A stretch of DNA of 46,012 bases. Source: Desulfocapsa sp. (GTDB lineage Bacteria; Desulfobacterota; Desulfobulbia; Desulfobulbales; Desulfocapsaceae). The translations under genes and the position numbers were made by a program. Positions 17,475 to 26,724 of this stretch are shown here, piece after piece. The notes beneath the pieces are model-generated. The model was not told where the DNA came from. It saw nothing but the letters and a program-made list of their open reading frames with translations, and did no database searches. Location: NCBI GenBank assembly GCA_022712895.1, contig JAFLJS010000016.1:1-46012 (forward strand). Direction: 5' to 3'. The first letter of the stretch is position 1; every line of letters starts with the position of its first letter.

Positions 17475-19820
17475 TTATATGCCCCCCATACCTGACCCGC
17501 TCCCTCCACTGCTGCTGCCTGCTGCTTTTTTATCATCCTCAAGCTGGGTAATTTCTGCGGCGGCACCAGCTTCCAAAAGTTTTTTCTTCTCTTCCAGAGG
17601 AGCATCTTTCATACTATCAGGCAGTTCCACAATAACCTTGCGATGAGCATAGAATATGCCCTGCGCATTGAGTGCTTCAGTGATACGGCGATAAGCCTCA
17701 CGGCGAATAACAAAATGTGTACCGGATTTTGCTTTAAATTTAACCCGGATGGTCATCACCGATCCCTTTATTTCTCGCACACCCGCTGACTTAACCGGAT
17801 TTATAAAATCATCTGCAAACTCTTCGTCATCCAGCATTTTCTGACCGACTTTCTTAATAACCTTTCGGATTCTATCAACATTGGCATCATATGGAAATTC
17901 CAGATTAAATTTCACAATAATACCGCCACGCATAAAGTTGGTGATGGAACCTAGATCACTATGGGGTACGATCTGTAGCATTCCCCGATGATGACGCAGC
18001 ATCACATTTCTAAGCGTTATGGATTCAACAGCTCCTGAAACAGAACCTGCCTGAATATATTCTCCCACGCGAAAGGCATCATCGAGCAGGTAGAAAAAAC
18101 CGGAAAACACATCACTGACCAGTTTCTGTGCACCAAAGCCAATGGCCAGACCGACAACACCAGCTCCGGCGAGCAGCGGCCCGATATCAACGCCAAGAGA
18201 GGAGAGCACCACAAGACTCACCGTAACAAGAAGTACAGTAGCCATAACCTTTCGTACCATCGGCAACAGGGTATAACTTCGCCCTCGTTGGGCAGCCCCT
18301 CCGAACTCATCATCTCCTGAGGTTTCTTCTTCTTTCGGTGTCGATTCAGCAATTTTCCGTTCGATATAGCTGGAGATAAAACGCCAGGCGATAAGCCCTA
18401 AAGCCATGGCCGTCAGTGATTGAAAAACAGCTCCTGCAATAGTAGAAGCATAAGGGATATTATAGCCCCAGAGACTCATGGCCCAGATCAGCAACGCAGC
18501 AAGAACCAGCAGACGCACACAGCGACTTGCTGTCACCGTAATTTTTCGTTCCCGTTCCTTTGCCGCAATGAGCGTCGCTTTCATCTCCTCATCAGCATCT
18601 TCCATGGCACCAGGATTGTAGAGTCGAAGGCTGGCCATTGAGTTACGAACCACCCATTGCCCAACAGCATCAAAGATCAAAAAAAGTGGCAACGCCGTCA
18701 GACTCAATAAAAATGCAGGACTTTCCTGCTCCACACCGGCAGCCTGGCTATTTATAAGTATGGCAAGGCTCATGAGAAAGTACAAAATCGTTGGCACATG
18801 CCAGTATTTTGCCACTTGCTCCACGACCCAGTTTTTAGTTTTATTCCGTTCGCTCTGCTGCAAAATTCGTTCTCTCACAGCAGTACGATTCTTTAAAATA
18901 CCAAGAATAATCAATCCAATCAGTACGAAAGCCGAAAGATTTGCCATAAATATGAAGTTGGAGTTACTACAATCTAACACCGTCAACAGAGCTAAAAATA
19001 TCACAACCGCAGAGGTATAACTGCAGAGAATGACGATAGCCCTGTGCATAGTTATTGCGGTCTTGTCAAGCATGGGTAACACTCGTAATTCAGGGGTCTT
19101 TGGAGCAGAAACAATAAGAGAGAGTTGATTAATAATACGAAAAAATACAATTGAAAAAAGCAATGCCAGAAAAAGGTAACGTCTCCCCCCACTTTCACTG
19201 CCCGGAAGAATCTGAAAAAGAACAAGAGCAGCTACGCAATACACAAGAATATGGATAAAAGTTGGAATAGAACGCATTACTCCTGCGATAAAACGCATGG
19301 GGCCATCAAGATCAGGAATAGCCTGCTCTTTAAATTGTTTGCTGAATTCTGCAGTAAAACGCCTGGTGCCCAGCTCTGCAAGAAAACCTACGCCAAGTGC
19401 TGCGGCAATAAGAATAAATGAAAGTAAGAGTCCGCCCACGGTACCATTCCCAACATTTTTTGCCATTTGCCTGATATCGCTGCCCATACTGATTAGGGGA
19501 ATATCATCAGCACCTGAGCCTGCCCGCTTATCTTCATCAAGCATATGTAACCAGCCCGCTGCTTTGGGAATCAGGCCACCACCGTTACTCGTTGCTTTTG
19601 CCATCGCTTGTGCATCTTTAGTAAGTTCTGCAATCAGCAAACTCCGAACCTGTTCATCGCTCAGTTTTGCAAGTGTAGAATCAATTGCCCCGGGAGGGAT
19701 CTCGATGGTTACGCTGTCACTGGCAGTGAATGGCTCGGCTGCAAAGGATGTGTCTACAGCGAATGTTAATGAGATAATGAGTAAGAGACAGGCCAGCATA
19801 CTTTTGTTCAAAGATATCAT
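17475..19820 (-). CDS. Large MscS-family mechanosensitive channel
   Basis: About 781 residues from ATG 19820, chosen because AAAGG precedes it and it gives a signal peptide (SMLACLLLIISLTFAVDTSFA); in-frame starts up to 19889 are less likely. After a periplasmic N-terminal segment there are many membrane helices, then the MscS core: pore helix GVVGLAIGFGAQKLVSDVFS, then the beta domain LLDDAFRVGEYIQAGSVSG and TLRNVMLRHHRG, and a C-terminal alpha/beta part. It ends in a Gly/Ser-rich tail (GSSSGGSGSGMGG). Such channels release solutes on hypo-osmotic shock. It is the first gene of a probable channel / binding protein / kinase unit, an unusual association. Confidence 0.9.
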   Translation of the reverse strand: MISLNKSMLACLLLIISLTFAVDTSFAAEPFTASDSVTIEIPPGAIDSTLAKLSDEQVRSLLIAELTKDAQAMAKATSNGGGLIPKAAGWLHMLDEDKRAGSGADDIPLISMGSDIRQMAKNVGNGTVGGLLLSFILIAAALGVGFLAELGTRRFTAEFSKQFKEQAIPDLDGPMRFIAGVMRSIPTFIHILVYCVAALVLFQILPGSESGGRRYLFLALLFSIVFFRIINQLSLIVSAPKTPELRVLPMLDKTAITMHRAIVILCSYTSAVVIFLALLTVLDCSNSNFIFMANLSAFVLIGLIILGILKNRTAVRERILQQSERNKTKNWVVEQVAKYWHVPTILYFLMSLAILINSQAAGVEQESPAFLLSLTALPLFLIFDAVGQWVVRNSMASLRLYNPGAMEDADEEMKATLIAAKERERKITVTASRCVRLLVLAALLIWAMSLWGYNIPYASTIAGAVFQSLTAMALGLIAWRFISSYIERKIAESTPKEEETSGDDEFGGAAQRGRSYTLLPMVRKVMATVLLVTVSLVVLSSLGVDIGPLLAGAGVVGLAIGFGAQKLVSDVFSGFFYLLDDAFRVGEYIQAGSVSGAVESITLRNVMLRHHRGMLQIVPHSDLGSITNFMRGGIIVKFNLEFPYDANVDRIRKVIKKVGQKMLDDEEFADDFINPVKSAGVREIKGSVMTIRVKFKAKSGTHFVIRREAYRRITEALNAQGIFYAHRKVIVELPDSMKDAPLEEKKKLLEAGAAAEITQLEDDKKAAGSSSGGSGSGMGGI

Positions 19821-19942
19821 GATTACCTTTCCGGTTGAAATTCCACTCTTCATGGGGGTGAGGAATTGTTGTAGCAATATGCATTGCACATAACATTACT
19901 GCTGTATTTTACACAATATAAGCAACAAAACAAATTTCTTTC

Positions 19943-20668
19943 TTATTCGTGAGTAAACACATACCCTAGAGAACGTCGACTTATAAAATACTGCGGTTCT
20001 TTGGGATTCTTTTCAAAATAGCGACGCAGACGAACTATATAGTTATCCACGGTACGAGTCGATGTTCCCTTGCTGTAGCCCCAGCCGATCTCAAGCAATT
20101 TGCTCCGCGACAGAGGTTTTCCTCTGTTGGTGATAAAGAGTTTGAGTAATTTAAGTTCCTGCTCGGTCAATTGAATGCTTTCTGTCCGGTTTTTGGCAAT
20201 ACCTGTAGTAAAATCAATTGCATTGCTACCAAAGCAATAGGGTACAGATTCACTTCCACTGGTTTTAAACGGATTTTTCTGTTCCTGTAGCCACTGATCT
20301 CTGGTCAACAACCGTTTAATGCGCAATAACAATTCTTCAAGGTTGAAAGGTTTGGTCATATAATCGTCAACGCCATCCACAAAACCATCAATTTTGTCAT
20401 TCGGATCGCCTTTGGCAGAGAGAATCAGGATGGGTAGACGCTCATCTTCCAGACGGATATTCTTGAGAATCTGCATACCATCCATACCGGGCAGCATCAG
20501 ATCAAGCACAATCAGATGTGGGCACCACTGTTTCCAGCTGGCTATCCCCTCCAGTCCATTCCCGGCAATCTTCACATCGTACCCCTCAATCTCGAGATTT
20601 AGGGCAATTCCCTCAGAGATATGGAGATCATCTTCAATTAGTAAAATTCGTTTTTTGTCTTTACTCAT
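19943..20668 (-). CDS. OmpR/PhoB-family response regulator
   Basis: 241 residues from ATG 20668, which has AGGAG about 8 bases upstream and overlaps the kinase stop by 8 bases; a longer frame back to 20743 is read-through into the kinase gene. Receiver domain with D13-D14 acidic pair, phosphoacceptor D56 (LIVLDLMLPGMDG), and K in TKPFN; C-terminal winged helix with LTEQELKLLKLF and the recognition segment RTVDNYIVRLRRYFE, ending GYVFTHE. A transcriptional regulator partnered by the adjacent kinase. Target genes unknown; the MscS gene starts 122 bases downstream on the same strand. Confidence 0.94.
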   Translation of the reverse strand: MSKDKKRILLIEDDLHISEGIALNLEIEGYDVKIAGNGLEGIASWKQWCPHLIVLDLMLPGMDGMQILKNIRLEDERLPILILSAKGDPNDKIDGFVDGVDDYMTKPFNLEELLLRIKRLLTRDQWLQEQKNPFKTSGSESVPYCFGSNAIDFTTGIAKNRTESIQLTEQELKLLKLFITNRGKPLSRSKLLEIGWGYSKGTSTRTVDNYIVRLRRYFEKNPKEPQYFISRRSLGYVFTHE

Positions 20669-21641
20669 CACCGATCTCCTTGTGTTCCAGTTCAACCCTT
20701 GGCAGGGAGACAACAAATTCTGAACCTTTTCCAGGTCCCTCACTGTGGGCTGTGACTTTCCCTTTGTGCAGTCTCACCACTTGATCAACCATATACAACC
20801 CCAGTCCGGTTCCACCGGCTCGAGTCAGTTCCTGCTGCTCAATCTGAAAAAACTTTCTAAACACTTTCCTGGCCTGGGATTTTTCAAAGCCTACACCGTT
20901 ATCAACAATGGCCAGTTGAATATTATTTCCTTCCTCACAAAAGCTTATATCTATTTTCGGACGAGCATTTTCATTGTAGCGAATGCCGTTGGACAACAGA
21001 TTCATCAGCACCATCTGGAAAAGTGCCTGATTGATGGAACAGTAATATTTTTGCCCTTCCGATTTGTTCACCTGAATATCACTCTCGCGGAATAACTGCT
21101 CATTCTTCCTATAAAATTCTACCACTTCCTCCACCAGATCCACAACCACAAATTCAACCCCCTGCACCTTGGCCTCAAGACGGGCGAGATTAAGAATTCC
21201 ATTAATATTATTGGTCAATCTTGAGACATCATCCAGCATATAGCCCAGATATTTTTTCTGCTTATCCCTTGGCAATTCGACCCTGACCATGGTTTCCAGA
21301 TACAACTGTAGTGAAGTCACGGGAGTCTTCAGTTCATGGGTAAAACTATTTATAAATTTATGCTGCGAGCGATACAGGAAAAGCGTTTTTCGTTGATAGA
21401 CAAATACAAAGATAATACCAAGAAGAATAATGCCCACCAGAATCGACAAAACCATGATAACCACCCAGGTCTGCCAGGCAACAAACTGCTCAGCATCAAG
21501 ATTGGTTTTAGCGATCACCCTCTGCAGACCACTGCTCACCTCAACATACCAGTAGATATACAAAAATAGGGACAGAGCAAGGGCAACGATAGAATAGACA
21601 AAGATGGCAATGGGATGAATAAACCAGAATGTACGCTTCAT
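20661..21641 (-). CDS. Sensor histidine kinase, partner of the OmpR-type regulator
   Basis: 326 residues. Two membrane helices (about 9-30 and 58-82) flank a short periplasmic loop of about 27 residues; there is no HAMP or PAS. H-box SFTHELKTPVTSLQLYLE with phospho-His102, N-box MNLLSNGIRYNE, G-box DNGVGF and GTGLGLYMV. The tiny loop suggests it senses membrane state or a partner protein rather than a soluble ligand. First gene of the pair; its stop overlaps the regulator start. A classical cognate two-component system. Confidence 0.93.
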   Translation of the reverse strand: MKRTFWFIHPIAIFVYSIVALALSLFLYIYWYVEVSSGLQRVIAKTNLDAEQFVAWQTWVVIMVLSILVGIILLGIIFVFVYQRKTLFLYRSQHKFINSFTHELKTPVTSLQLYLETMVRVELPRDKQKKYLGYMLDDVSRLTNNINGILNLARLEAKVQGVEFVVVDLVEEVVEFYRKNEQLFRESDIQVNKSEGQKYYCSINQALFQMVLMNLLSNGIRYNENARPKIDISFCEEGNNIQLAIVDNGVGFEKSQARKVFRKFFQIEQQELTRAGGTGLGLYMVDQVVRLHKGKVTAHSEGPGKGSEFVVSLPRVELEHKEIGDE

Positions 21642-21773
21642 ATCTGCCTACTGTTTTGTAAAAGAATTGTCATTCGTTTTTCTTCACTATCTTTAATTAG
21701 ATTAGGGTTTTATCCTCATGTTTATTAACAGACACAAAACGTCTCTATCCATTTACACAATGAGGTTACCCTA

Positions 21774-23552
21774 ATGGCTACTACACATCCTATCCATCAT
21801 CTTGGCACAAAGGCAAAAATTCTCCTTTCCAGTGTTTTCGGTCCTTACGCTCAGGATGACGAATTTGGCAGCAGTAAAATCAATCCCATGGAACTGTACC
21901 ATAATCAAGTGACCCGTGCACAGGGGGTGTTCTCATTACGGATGTTCCATCGTTCATTTGGGCTGCTGATGATTCAGGAAAACATAGATGCACCCTGCAC
22001 CCTGCTCGATTTTCCTGATCTATCACGCTTTATCGATACCATCCGCAACAACGACTATGATATCATTGGCCTCAGTTCTATTATTCCAAATGTGGGCAAA
22101 GTGAAAAAGATGTGTGAACTGATCCGGGAATATCAACCAAAAGCGACAATTGTGGTTGGCGGCCATATCAGCAATATGGATGATGTTGATGAGGTACTTG
22201 ATGCAGATCACATCGTCCGCGGAGACGGAATCGAATGGTTCAGGCGTTACCTGCAGCAGGATATGAGTGGAGCAGTCAAACATCCGGCGGTTTCCTCTGC
22301 CACAAAAACCCGTATTTTAGGGCACACGCTTTCGGAGACTCCTGCCGAAACAGCAGCCATCGTTGTCCCATCTGTAGGATGTCCCATGGGCTGTAATTTC
22401 TGTTCAACTTCTGCCCTGTTTGGCGGTAAGGGAAAATTTAAAAACTTTTACGACACAGGAGAAGAACTTTTTGATGTTATGAACGAACTGGAGGAAAAAC
22501 TCAAAACAAAATCATTCTTTATTCTTGATGAAAATTTTCTCCTGCACCGGAAAAGGGCTCTCGGTCTGCTTGAACAACTGAAAAAGCATAACAAGAGTTG
22601 GGCAATTTATGTGTTCAGCTCAGCAAAAGTTCTTCGTTCATACAAGATAGAGCAACTTGTTGAACTGGGTATTTCCTGGGTATGGATGGGACTTGAGGGT
22701 AAAGAAAGTCAATACGCAAAACTTGCAGGAATTGAAACCAGAAAACTGGTATCAGATCTTCAGGAACATGGTATTCGTGTTCTTGGGTCTTCAATTATAG
22801 GCCTTGAAGAACACACCCCTGAAAACATAGCTCAGGTTATCGATTATGCGGTTTCTCATTCTGTTGATTTTCATCAATTCATGCTCTATACAGCCAACCA
22901 TGGAACACCACTCCATGCCCAGTTGAAAAAGAGTGGAAGACTGCTGCCGCAAGATGAGTTCAAGCTCTCTGACAGCCATGGTCAGTACCGCTTCAACCAT
23001 CGACATCCTCATATTCCCGCAGGTGTAGAAGAGGGATTATTGCTGGATGCCTTTAAACAGGATTTTGAAAAGAACGGGCCAAGTCTTTTCCGACTGATCA
23101 GGACGACCCTTAAAGGCTGGAAACACTATCAGTTCACCACCGACAAAAGAGTTCGTGATCGTTTTGCTGAAGAGGTGAAACCATTGCGCAGTATGTACGC
23201 AGGTGCTGTCTGGGCCATGAGAAAATGGTATCGCCACGACAAAAACATGCATCAACAACTTGATGATCTTCTACATGATATCTACCGCACTCTGGGTCTA
23301 CAGCCGAGATTGATAGCACCGGTGGTTGGTCGATATATTTACCATGCAATGAAAAGGGAAAACAAAAGGATGGCTGAAGGCTGGACCATTGAACCCGAAA
23401 CAGTTTTTGAAAAAAACAAGGCGGCCTTGGCCGAAAAAGCAAACAGCTCAGCCACCGTGGTTCAATCGACTCCCATACAGGATCTCGCAGACCTGCCACA
23501 ATCATCATTGGCTATATCAGGTGTGAAAGGAAGCAAATTGCAACGCACTTGA
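21774..23552 (+). CDS. B12-binding-domain radical SAM protein
   Basis: 592 residues. The N-terminal half has a Rossmann-like cobalamin-binding-type domain (about 60-165; DYDIIGLSSIIPNVGKVKKM, TIVVGGHISNM, HIVRGDGIEWF). The radical SAM cluster motif is GCPMGCNFC with Cys203, Cys207 and Cys210 (CxxxCxxC), followed by FFILDENFLLHRKRA and LGISWVWMGLEG. No DxHxxG cobalamin ligand is visible, so if B12 binds it does so base-off without His, as in many of this class. GAGGTTACCCTA precedes the ATG. The C-terminal 170 residues are basic and helical. The substrate is unknown; relatives act in methylations and in hopanoid, pigment or antibiotic synthesis. Confidence 0.88.
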   Translation: MATTHPIHHLGTKAKILLSSVFGPYAQDDEFGSSKINPMELYHNQVTRAQGVFSLRMFHRSFGLLMIQENIDAPCTLLDFPDLSRFIDTIRNNDYDIIGLSSIIPNVGKVKKMCELIREYQPKATIVVGGHISNMDDVDEVLDADHIVRGDGIEWFRRYLQQDMSGAVKHPAVSSATKTRILGHTLSETPAETAAIVVPSVGCPMGCNFCSTSALFGGKGKFKNFYDTGEELFDVMNELEEKLKTKSFFILDENFLLHRKRALGLLEQLKKHNKSWAIYVFSSAKVLRSYKIEQLVELGISWVWMGLEGKESQYAKLAGIETRKLVSDLQEHGIRVLGSSIIGLEEHTPENIAQVIDYAVSHSVDFHQFMLYTANHGTPLHAQLKKSGRLLPQDEFKLSDSHGQYRFNHRHPHIPAGVEEGLLLDAFKQDFEKNGPSLFRLIRTTLKGWKHYQFTTDKRVRDRFAEEVKPLRSMYAGAVWAMRKWYRHDKNMHQQLDDLLHDIYRTLGLQPRLIAPVVGRYIYHAMKRENKRMAEGWTIEPETVFEKNKAALAEKANSSATVVQSTPIQDLADLPQSSLAISGVKGSKLQRT

Positions 23553-23555
23553 ATC

Positions 23556-23720
23556 TAGGGTCGTGTCCATGATGAATTGTCGTAATATTGCGCAGTAATT
23601 TTTTGTGCCTGTTGATTTCCAACTTAAGATGTATAGTTGGGCTATGTAGCTTAAGTTGAAAATCAACAGGCGCGAAAAAGGACAAGCAAGATGCGACAAC
23701 TCAGCGTTGATACGACACTA
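23556..23720. repeat. Nearly full-length palindromic element, about 165 bp
   Basis: The whole stretch reads as an imperfect inverted repeat around a 21-base centre (23629-23649). Inner arms 23607-23628 and 23650-23671 match at 21 of 22 positions (GCCTGTTGATTTC... with ...GAAAATCAACAGGC). Outer arms also pair: the ends TAGGGTCGT / ACGACACTA, with TTGTCG (23577-23582) opposite CGACAA (23694-23699). It starts 3 bases after the radical SAM stop and ends 60 bases before the next gene. It could be a non-autonomous transposon-like unit (MITE), a REP-like element or a large RNA hairpin that ends transcription. No transposase and no second copy lies in the window. Confidence 0.75.
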
Positions 23721-23780
23721 AGCTATACTCATTGACAAAGAAATCAAAAACAGATTTCGCTACGTTTACAGCAGGAAAAC

Positions 23781-24968
23781 ATGGGCCACCACCTGGACAG
23801 CAAAAACAGCATCGTTCCCCTTATCGATCGATTGAATAAATACCCGATAGGTCTGCCAGACAATGAGAAACTCAGGCAGATTCTAGCGATTCTCTTTTCA
23901 GAAGAAGAGGCCTATATTGCCTCACGGTTTCCCCTTGAGGAATCCACCATTGAAGAGTTAATCCGTGCGACCGGTTGGGAGCAAAATCGTCTGGAAATAA
24001 AACTTGAGGAAATGGCTGACAAGGGACTGGTCATGGATCTAAACTATAATGACCAGACATTTTATATCCTGATGCCTGGTTTGATTGGATTCTTTGAATT
24101 CACCTTTATGAAACGACGTCAAGATCTTCCTGTGGCAGAGCTTGCGCAACTCATGCATGAGTATCTGCTGGGCGACCCCAAACAGAAAATGGGTCGGGAG
24201 TTCTTCGGAAGCAAAACGCCACTTACCCGCACTCTTGTGTATGAAGAGCACATTCCCGTCAGTTCCACCATTGCTACATATGAAAGTGCCAGAGAAATAA
24301 TTACACATGCAGACTATGGTGCCATCGCCATGTGCTACTGTCGCCATAAGAAAGAGCATTTACAGCAAAACTGTGAGAAAGGTGCTCCGACACAGGAGAT
24401 ATGTATCTCTTTAGGAACTGCGGCACGATTTATGGTACGACGAGGTTTTGCTGAAAAGAGAAGTAGTGATGAATTGCTCGCTATTCTCAAAAAGGCAAGG
24501 GATCTGAATCTAACCCATATTACGGATAATATACGCCACAAGCCTTCCTTTATTTGTAACTGCTGCTCCTGCTGCTGTGAGTTACTTGGTGGAATTAATC
24601 GGGGATTTCCAATGGGAGTCGCCAAAACAAATTTCAGTCTGCACATTGACGTAAAAAGCTGTATTGGCTGTGGGCTCTGCAAAAAAGCCTGCAATGTCAT
24701 GGCACTGAAATTTGTTGATGCCCCGGAGAAAAAGAATGGAAGACGAATGGAGGTTACCAGTGGTCACTGTCTTGGCTGCGGTGCCTGCATCTCCGTATGC
24801 CCGACACAATCATTATCACTCACTCCTCTACAGCGCCCTCACCCTCCGAAAGAAAAGAGAGACCTTTTCAAACAGATTCTCAAAGAGAAAAAACGCCTGA
24901 GTCCGTTTATCATCAGTGGAGTTAAAAAACAACTGCGAATACTCTGGAAAAAGATCCCCTTCTCTTAA
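23781..24968 (+). CDS. Double [4Fe-4S] ferredoxin-domain protein with Cys-rich middle
   Basis: 395 residues, AGGA before the ATG. An N-terminal helical, winged-helix-like part (about 28-90) is followed by a middle region with MCYCRHKKEHLQQNC (about 184-198), CISLGTAARFMVRRGFAE, and ICNCCSCCCE (258-267), then two ferredoxin motifs CIGCGLCKKAC (294-304) and CLGCGACISVCP (330-341). It is soluble until a basic C-terminal tail. This matches a family seen in anaerobes such as sulfate reducers and clostridia, whose role in electron transfer is not defined. The seven closely spaced Cys of the middle motif could hold a third metal site. It stands 60 bases after the palindromic element. Confidence 0.87.
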   Translation: MGHHLDSKNSIVPLIDRLNKYPIGLPDNEKLRQILAILFSEEEAYIASRFPLEESTIEELIRATGWEQNRLEIKLEEMADKGLVMDLNYNDQTFYILMPGLIGFFEFTFMKRRQDLPVAELAQLMHEYLLGDPKQKMGREFFGSKTPLTRTLVYEEHIPVSSTIATYESAREIITHADYGAIAMCYCRHKKEHLQQNCEKGAPTQEICISLGTAARFMVRRGFAEKRSSDELLAILKKARDLNLTHITDNIRHKPSFICNCCSCCCELLGGINRGFPMGVAKTNFSLHIDVKSCIGCGLCKKACNVMALKFVDAPEKKNGRRMEVTSGHCLGCGACISVCPTQSLSLTPLQRPHPPKEKRDLFKQILKEKKRLSPFIISGVKKQLRILWKKIPFS

Positions 24969-25012
24969 GGACTGAAGGGTTCGTAATCAGCTGGTGAAAT
25001 GAGTGGCAGACT

Positions 25013-25537
25013 TTAGAAAAAATGAAACTTCAAGCCAATATTAGCATTTAATCCACTGGCATCCAGATTATCACCGTCAATATTATCGATATCACTAAAA
25101 CGATACATCACCTCTCCAAAGAGTTTAAAAAAAGAACTTCCAAGTTCCATATCAATACCGGCTCCGAGATAGCCTCCAAATGTAGAGTCAAGATTCAAAT
25201 ATTTTGCATCGACATAATTATAGGAGATCCCACCCAGTACATAGGGATCAAAACTCCCACCAGGCATCAGATGAAGTTGTGCCCCTAAGTCAAAGGGGGT
25301 AACGGTAACCTCATCACGTCCGTAGTCACTGTCGGCAAAATAATGGACTCGACCATCAATTCGCAGCGCATCAATAATAAAGGGTAAACTGACACCAATA
25401 CCTGTGCCATACGTACCGTCCACGTCACCTTTTTCCCAGTAACTCCCAAAGCCATACACATCAACTGCCATCGCCTGGGAACTGCAGCAGAGAAGACTGA
25501 ACAACAAACCGGTAAAAATAATTTTAACTTTTTTCAA
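25013..25537 (-). CDS. Small outer-membrane beta-barrel protein
   Basis: 174 residues if it starts at the TTG at 25537, which has AGGGAG 6 bases upstream and directly gives a signal peptide (KKVKIIFTGLLFSLLCCSSQAMA); an upstream GTG at 25558 would add 7 residues containing the ribosome site itself. The mature part alternates aromatic and hydrophobic residues in about eight strands (YGFGSYWEKG, GIGVSLPF, RIDGRVHYFA, DLGAQLHLMP, YVLGGISYNYV, GGYLGAGIDMEL, FKLFGEVMYRFS) and ends NANIGLKFHFF, with a terminal aromatic as in barrels. It resembles OmpA/OmpW-like small barrels. Function unknown; monocistronic. Confidence 0.82.
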   Translation of the reverse strand: MKKVKIIFTGLLFSLLCCSSQAMAVDVYGFGSYWEKGDVDGTYGTGIGVSLPFIIDALRIDGRVHYFADSDYGRDEVTVTPFDLGAQLHLMPGGSFDPYVLGGISYNYVDAKYLNLDSTFGGYLGAGIDMELGSSFFKLFGEVMYRFSDIDNIDGDNLDASGLNANIGLKFHFF

Positions 25538-25644
25538 AACACTCTCCCTTTCAATCACTTAACATTCGCATATCAATTTATCTATTCTACTTACCATAAA
25601 ATGCAGCCTATCTATATAGAACATTAAACAAGCTCCTGCAAAAC

Positions 25645-25684
25645 ACAAAAAAAAGGGATGACCCTTTGCAGGACCATCCCTTTT
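25645..25684 (-). terminator. Rho-independent terminator after the diguanylate cyclase gene
   Basis: Read on the minus strand, AAAAGGGATG (25684-25675) pairs perfectly with CATCCCTTTT (25660-25651), with a 14-base loop, and the 3' arm runs into eight T's. It lies 27 bases past the stop of the gene at 25711-26724. Confidence 0.85.
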
Positions 25685-25710
25685 ACACTTCAACACTGGC
25701 AGTTGTACTA

Positions 25711-26724
25711 CTAGCCGCAGTTGACTCTGGATCTACCATCAGATTTTGCACTGTAGAGGATATCGTCAACCCGTTCCAACCATTCGTCCAGATCTTCTTC
25801 TTTATTCCACTCGGTCATACCGATGGAAACACCTAGATTTCTTTTCTCACCAGCCTCAACTTCCATCTCACTGACAGCCTCACAGAGTCTGTCAGCAAGG
25901 ATTTTGCCACTTTCCAGATCGGTATCATCCATAACCAGTAAGAACTCATCACCACCAATGCGAACCAACAGGTCTGTGGAACGGATGGCCTTACGAAATA
26001 CATTGGCAACCTGCCTGAGAACGGCATCGCCCTTCTGGTGTCCGTGATTGTCATTAACCAATTTAAAGAAATCAAGATCAAGAGATGCCATGGTAAGAGG
26101 ACGCTTATAGCGTTTAGCCCCCATCATAATATCATTAATTCGTTCATCAAAAACACGTCTGTTAGCAAGACCGGTGAGAACATCTTTTCTGGCACTTTCA
26201 AATAATTCTTCATACTCAATGCCGCGACGCAACGACTCAGCAAGAATAATAAGCGATTCATTAATCAGGTCAATTTCAACTTCTGTAAGAGCATTTTTAT
26301 CTTTTAAGATAATCAGAATACCTGCATCTTCTGCTGTTTCAATAAGCCATTTATGTGCATAGTGCCCGTCTTCACTGGTATACCCTTTAGCATTTTGTTC
26401 ACTATTACTCAAAAGCTCTTCAGCAAATGCGATGATTGAACGACGTTTAGGACCATGTCCTGAACAGTAGAGATGTTTCTTGGATCGAACCTGATTTCGG
26501 TATCCTACCAACTCATGCTCAACGTGTGGCATAAGCCATACAGAGTAAGCTTCAATCATTGCTGAGATATCGAGTACACCAGCCATACGGCCATGCAATT
26601 TAATCATGAGATCAAGGCGTTCACTCTGACGTCTAAAATGATCGAGTTCAACCATAACCTGGTCAATCCCGTTGATTTTATTGTCATCTGCTGTATTTTG
26701 TGAGAGAGTCGCTGTTATGCTCAT
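25711..26724 (-). CDS. Diguanylate cyclase (GGDEF) with unknown N-terminal sensor domain
   Basis: 337 residues. The C-terminal GGDEF domain (about 178-337) has DVLTGLANRR, the active-site RIGGDEF (255-261), the inhibitory I-site RSTD (248-251) exactly five residues before GGDEF, and DDILYSAKSDGRSRV at the end; it should make cyclic-di-GMP and show product inhibition. The N-terminal 175 residues have no membrane helix and look like a soluble GAF-like or similar sensor, with YCSGHGPKRRSI and a segment AGILIILKDKNALTE. AAAAAGGA lies before the ATG. A sigma54-type promoter is at 26817-26831 and a terminator at 25645-25684, so it is a stand-alone unit. Confidence 0.93.
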   Translation of the reverse strand: MSITATLSQNTADDNKINGIDQVMVELDHFRRQSERLDLMIKLHGRMAGVLDISAMIEAYSVWLMPHVEHELVGYRNQVRSKKHLYCSGHGPKRRSIIAFAEELLSNSEQNAKGYTSEDGHYAHKWLIETAEDAGILIILKDKNALTEVEIDLINESLIILAESLRRGIEYEELFESARKDVLTGLANRRVFDERINDIMMGAKRYKRPLTMASLDLDFFKLVNDNHGHQKGDAVLRQVANVFRKAIRSTDLLVRIGGDEFLLVMDDTDLESGKILADRLCEAVSEMEVEAGEKRNLGVSIGMTEWNKEEDLDEWLERVDDILYSAKSDGRSRVNCG

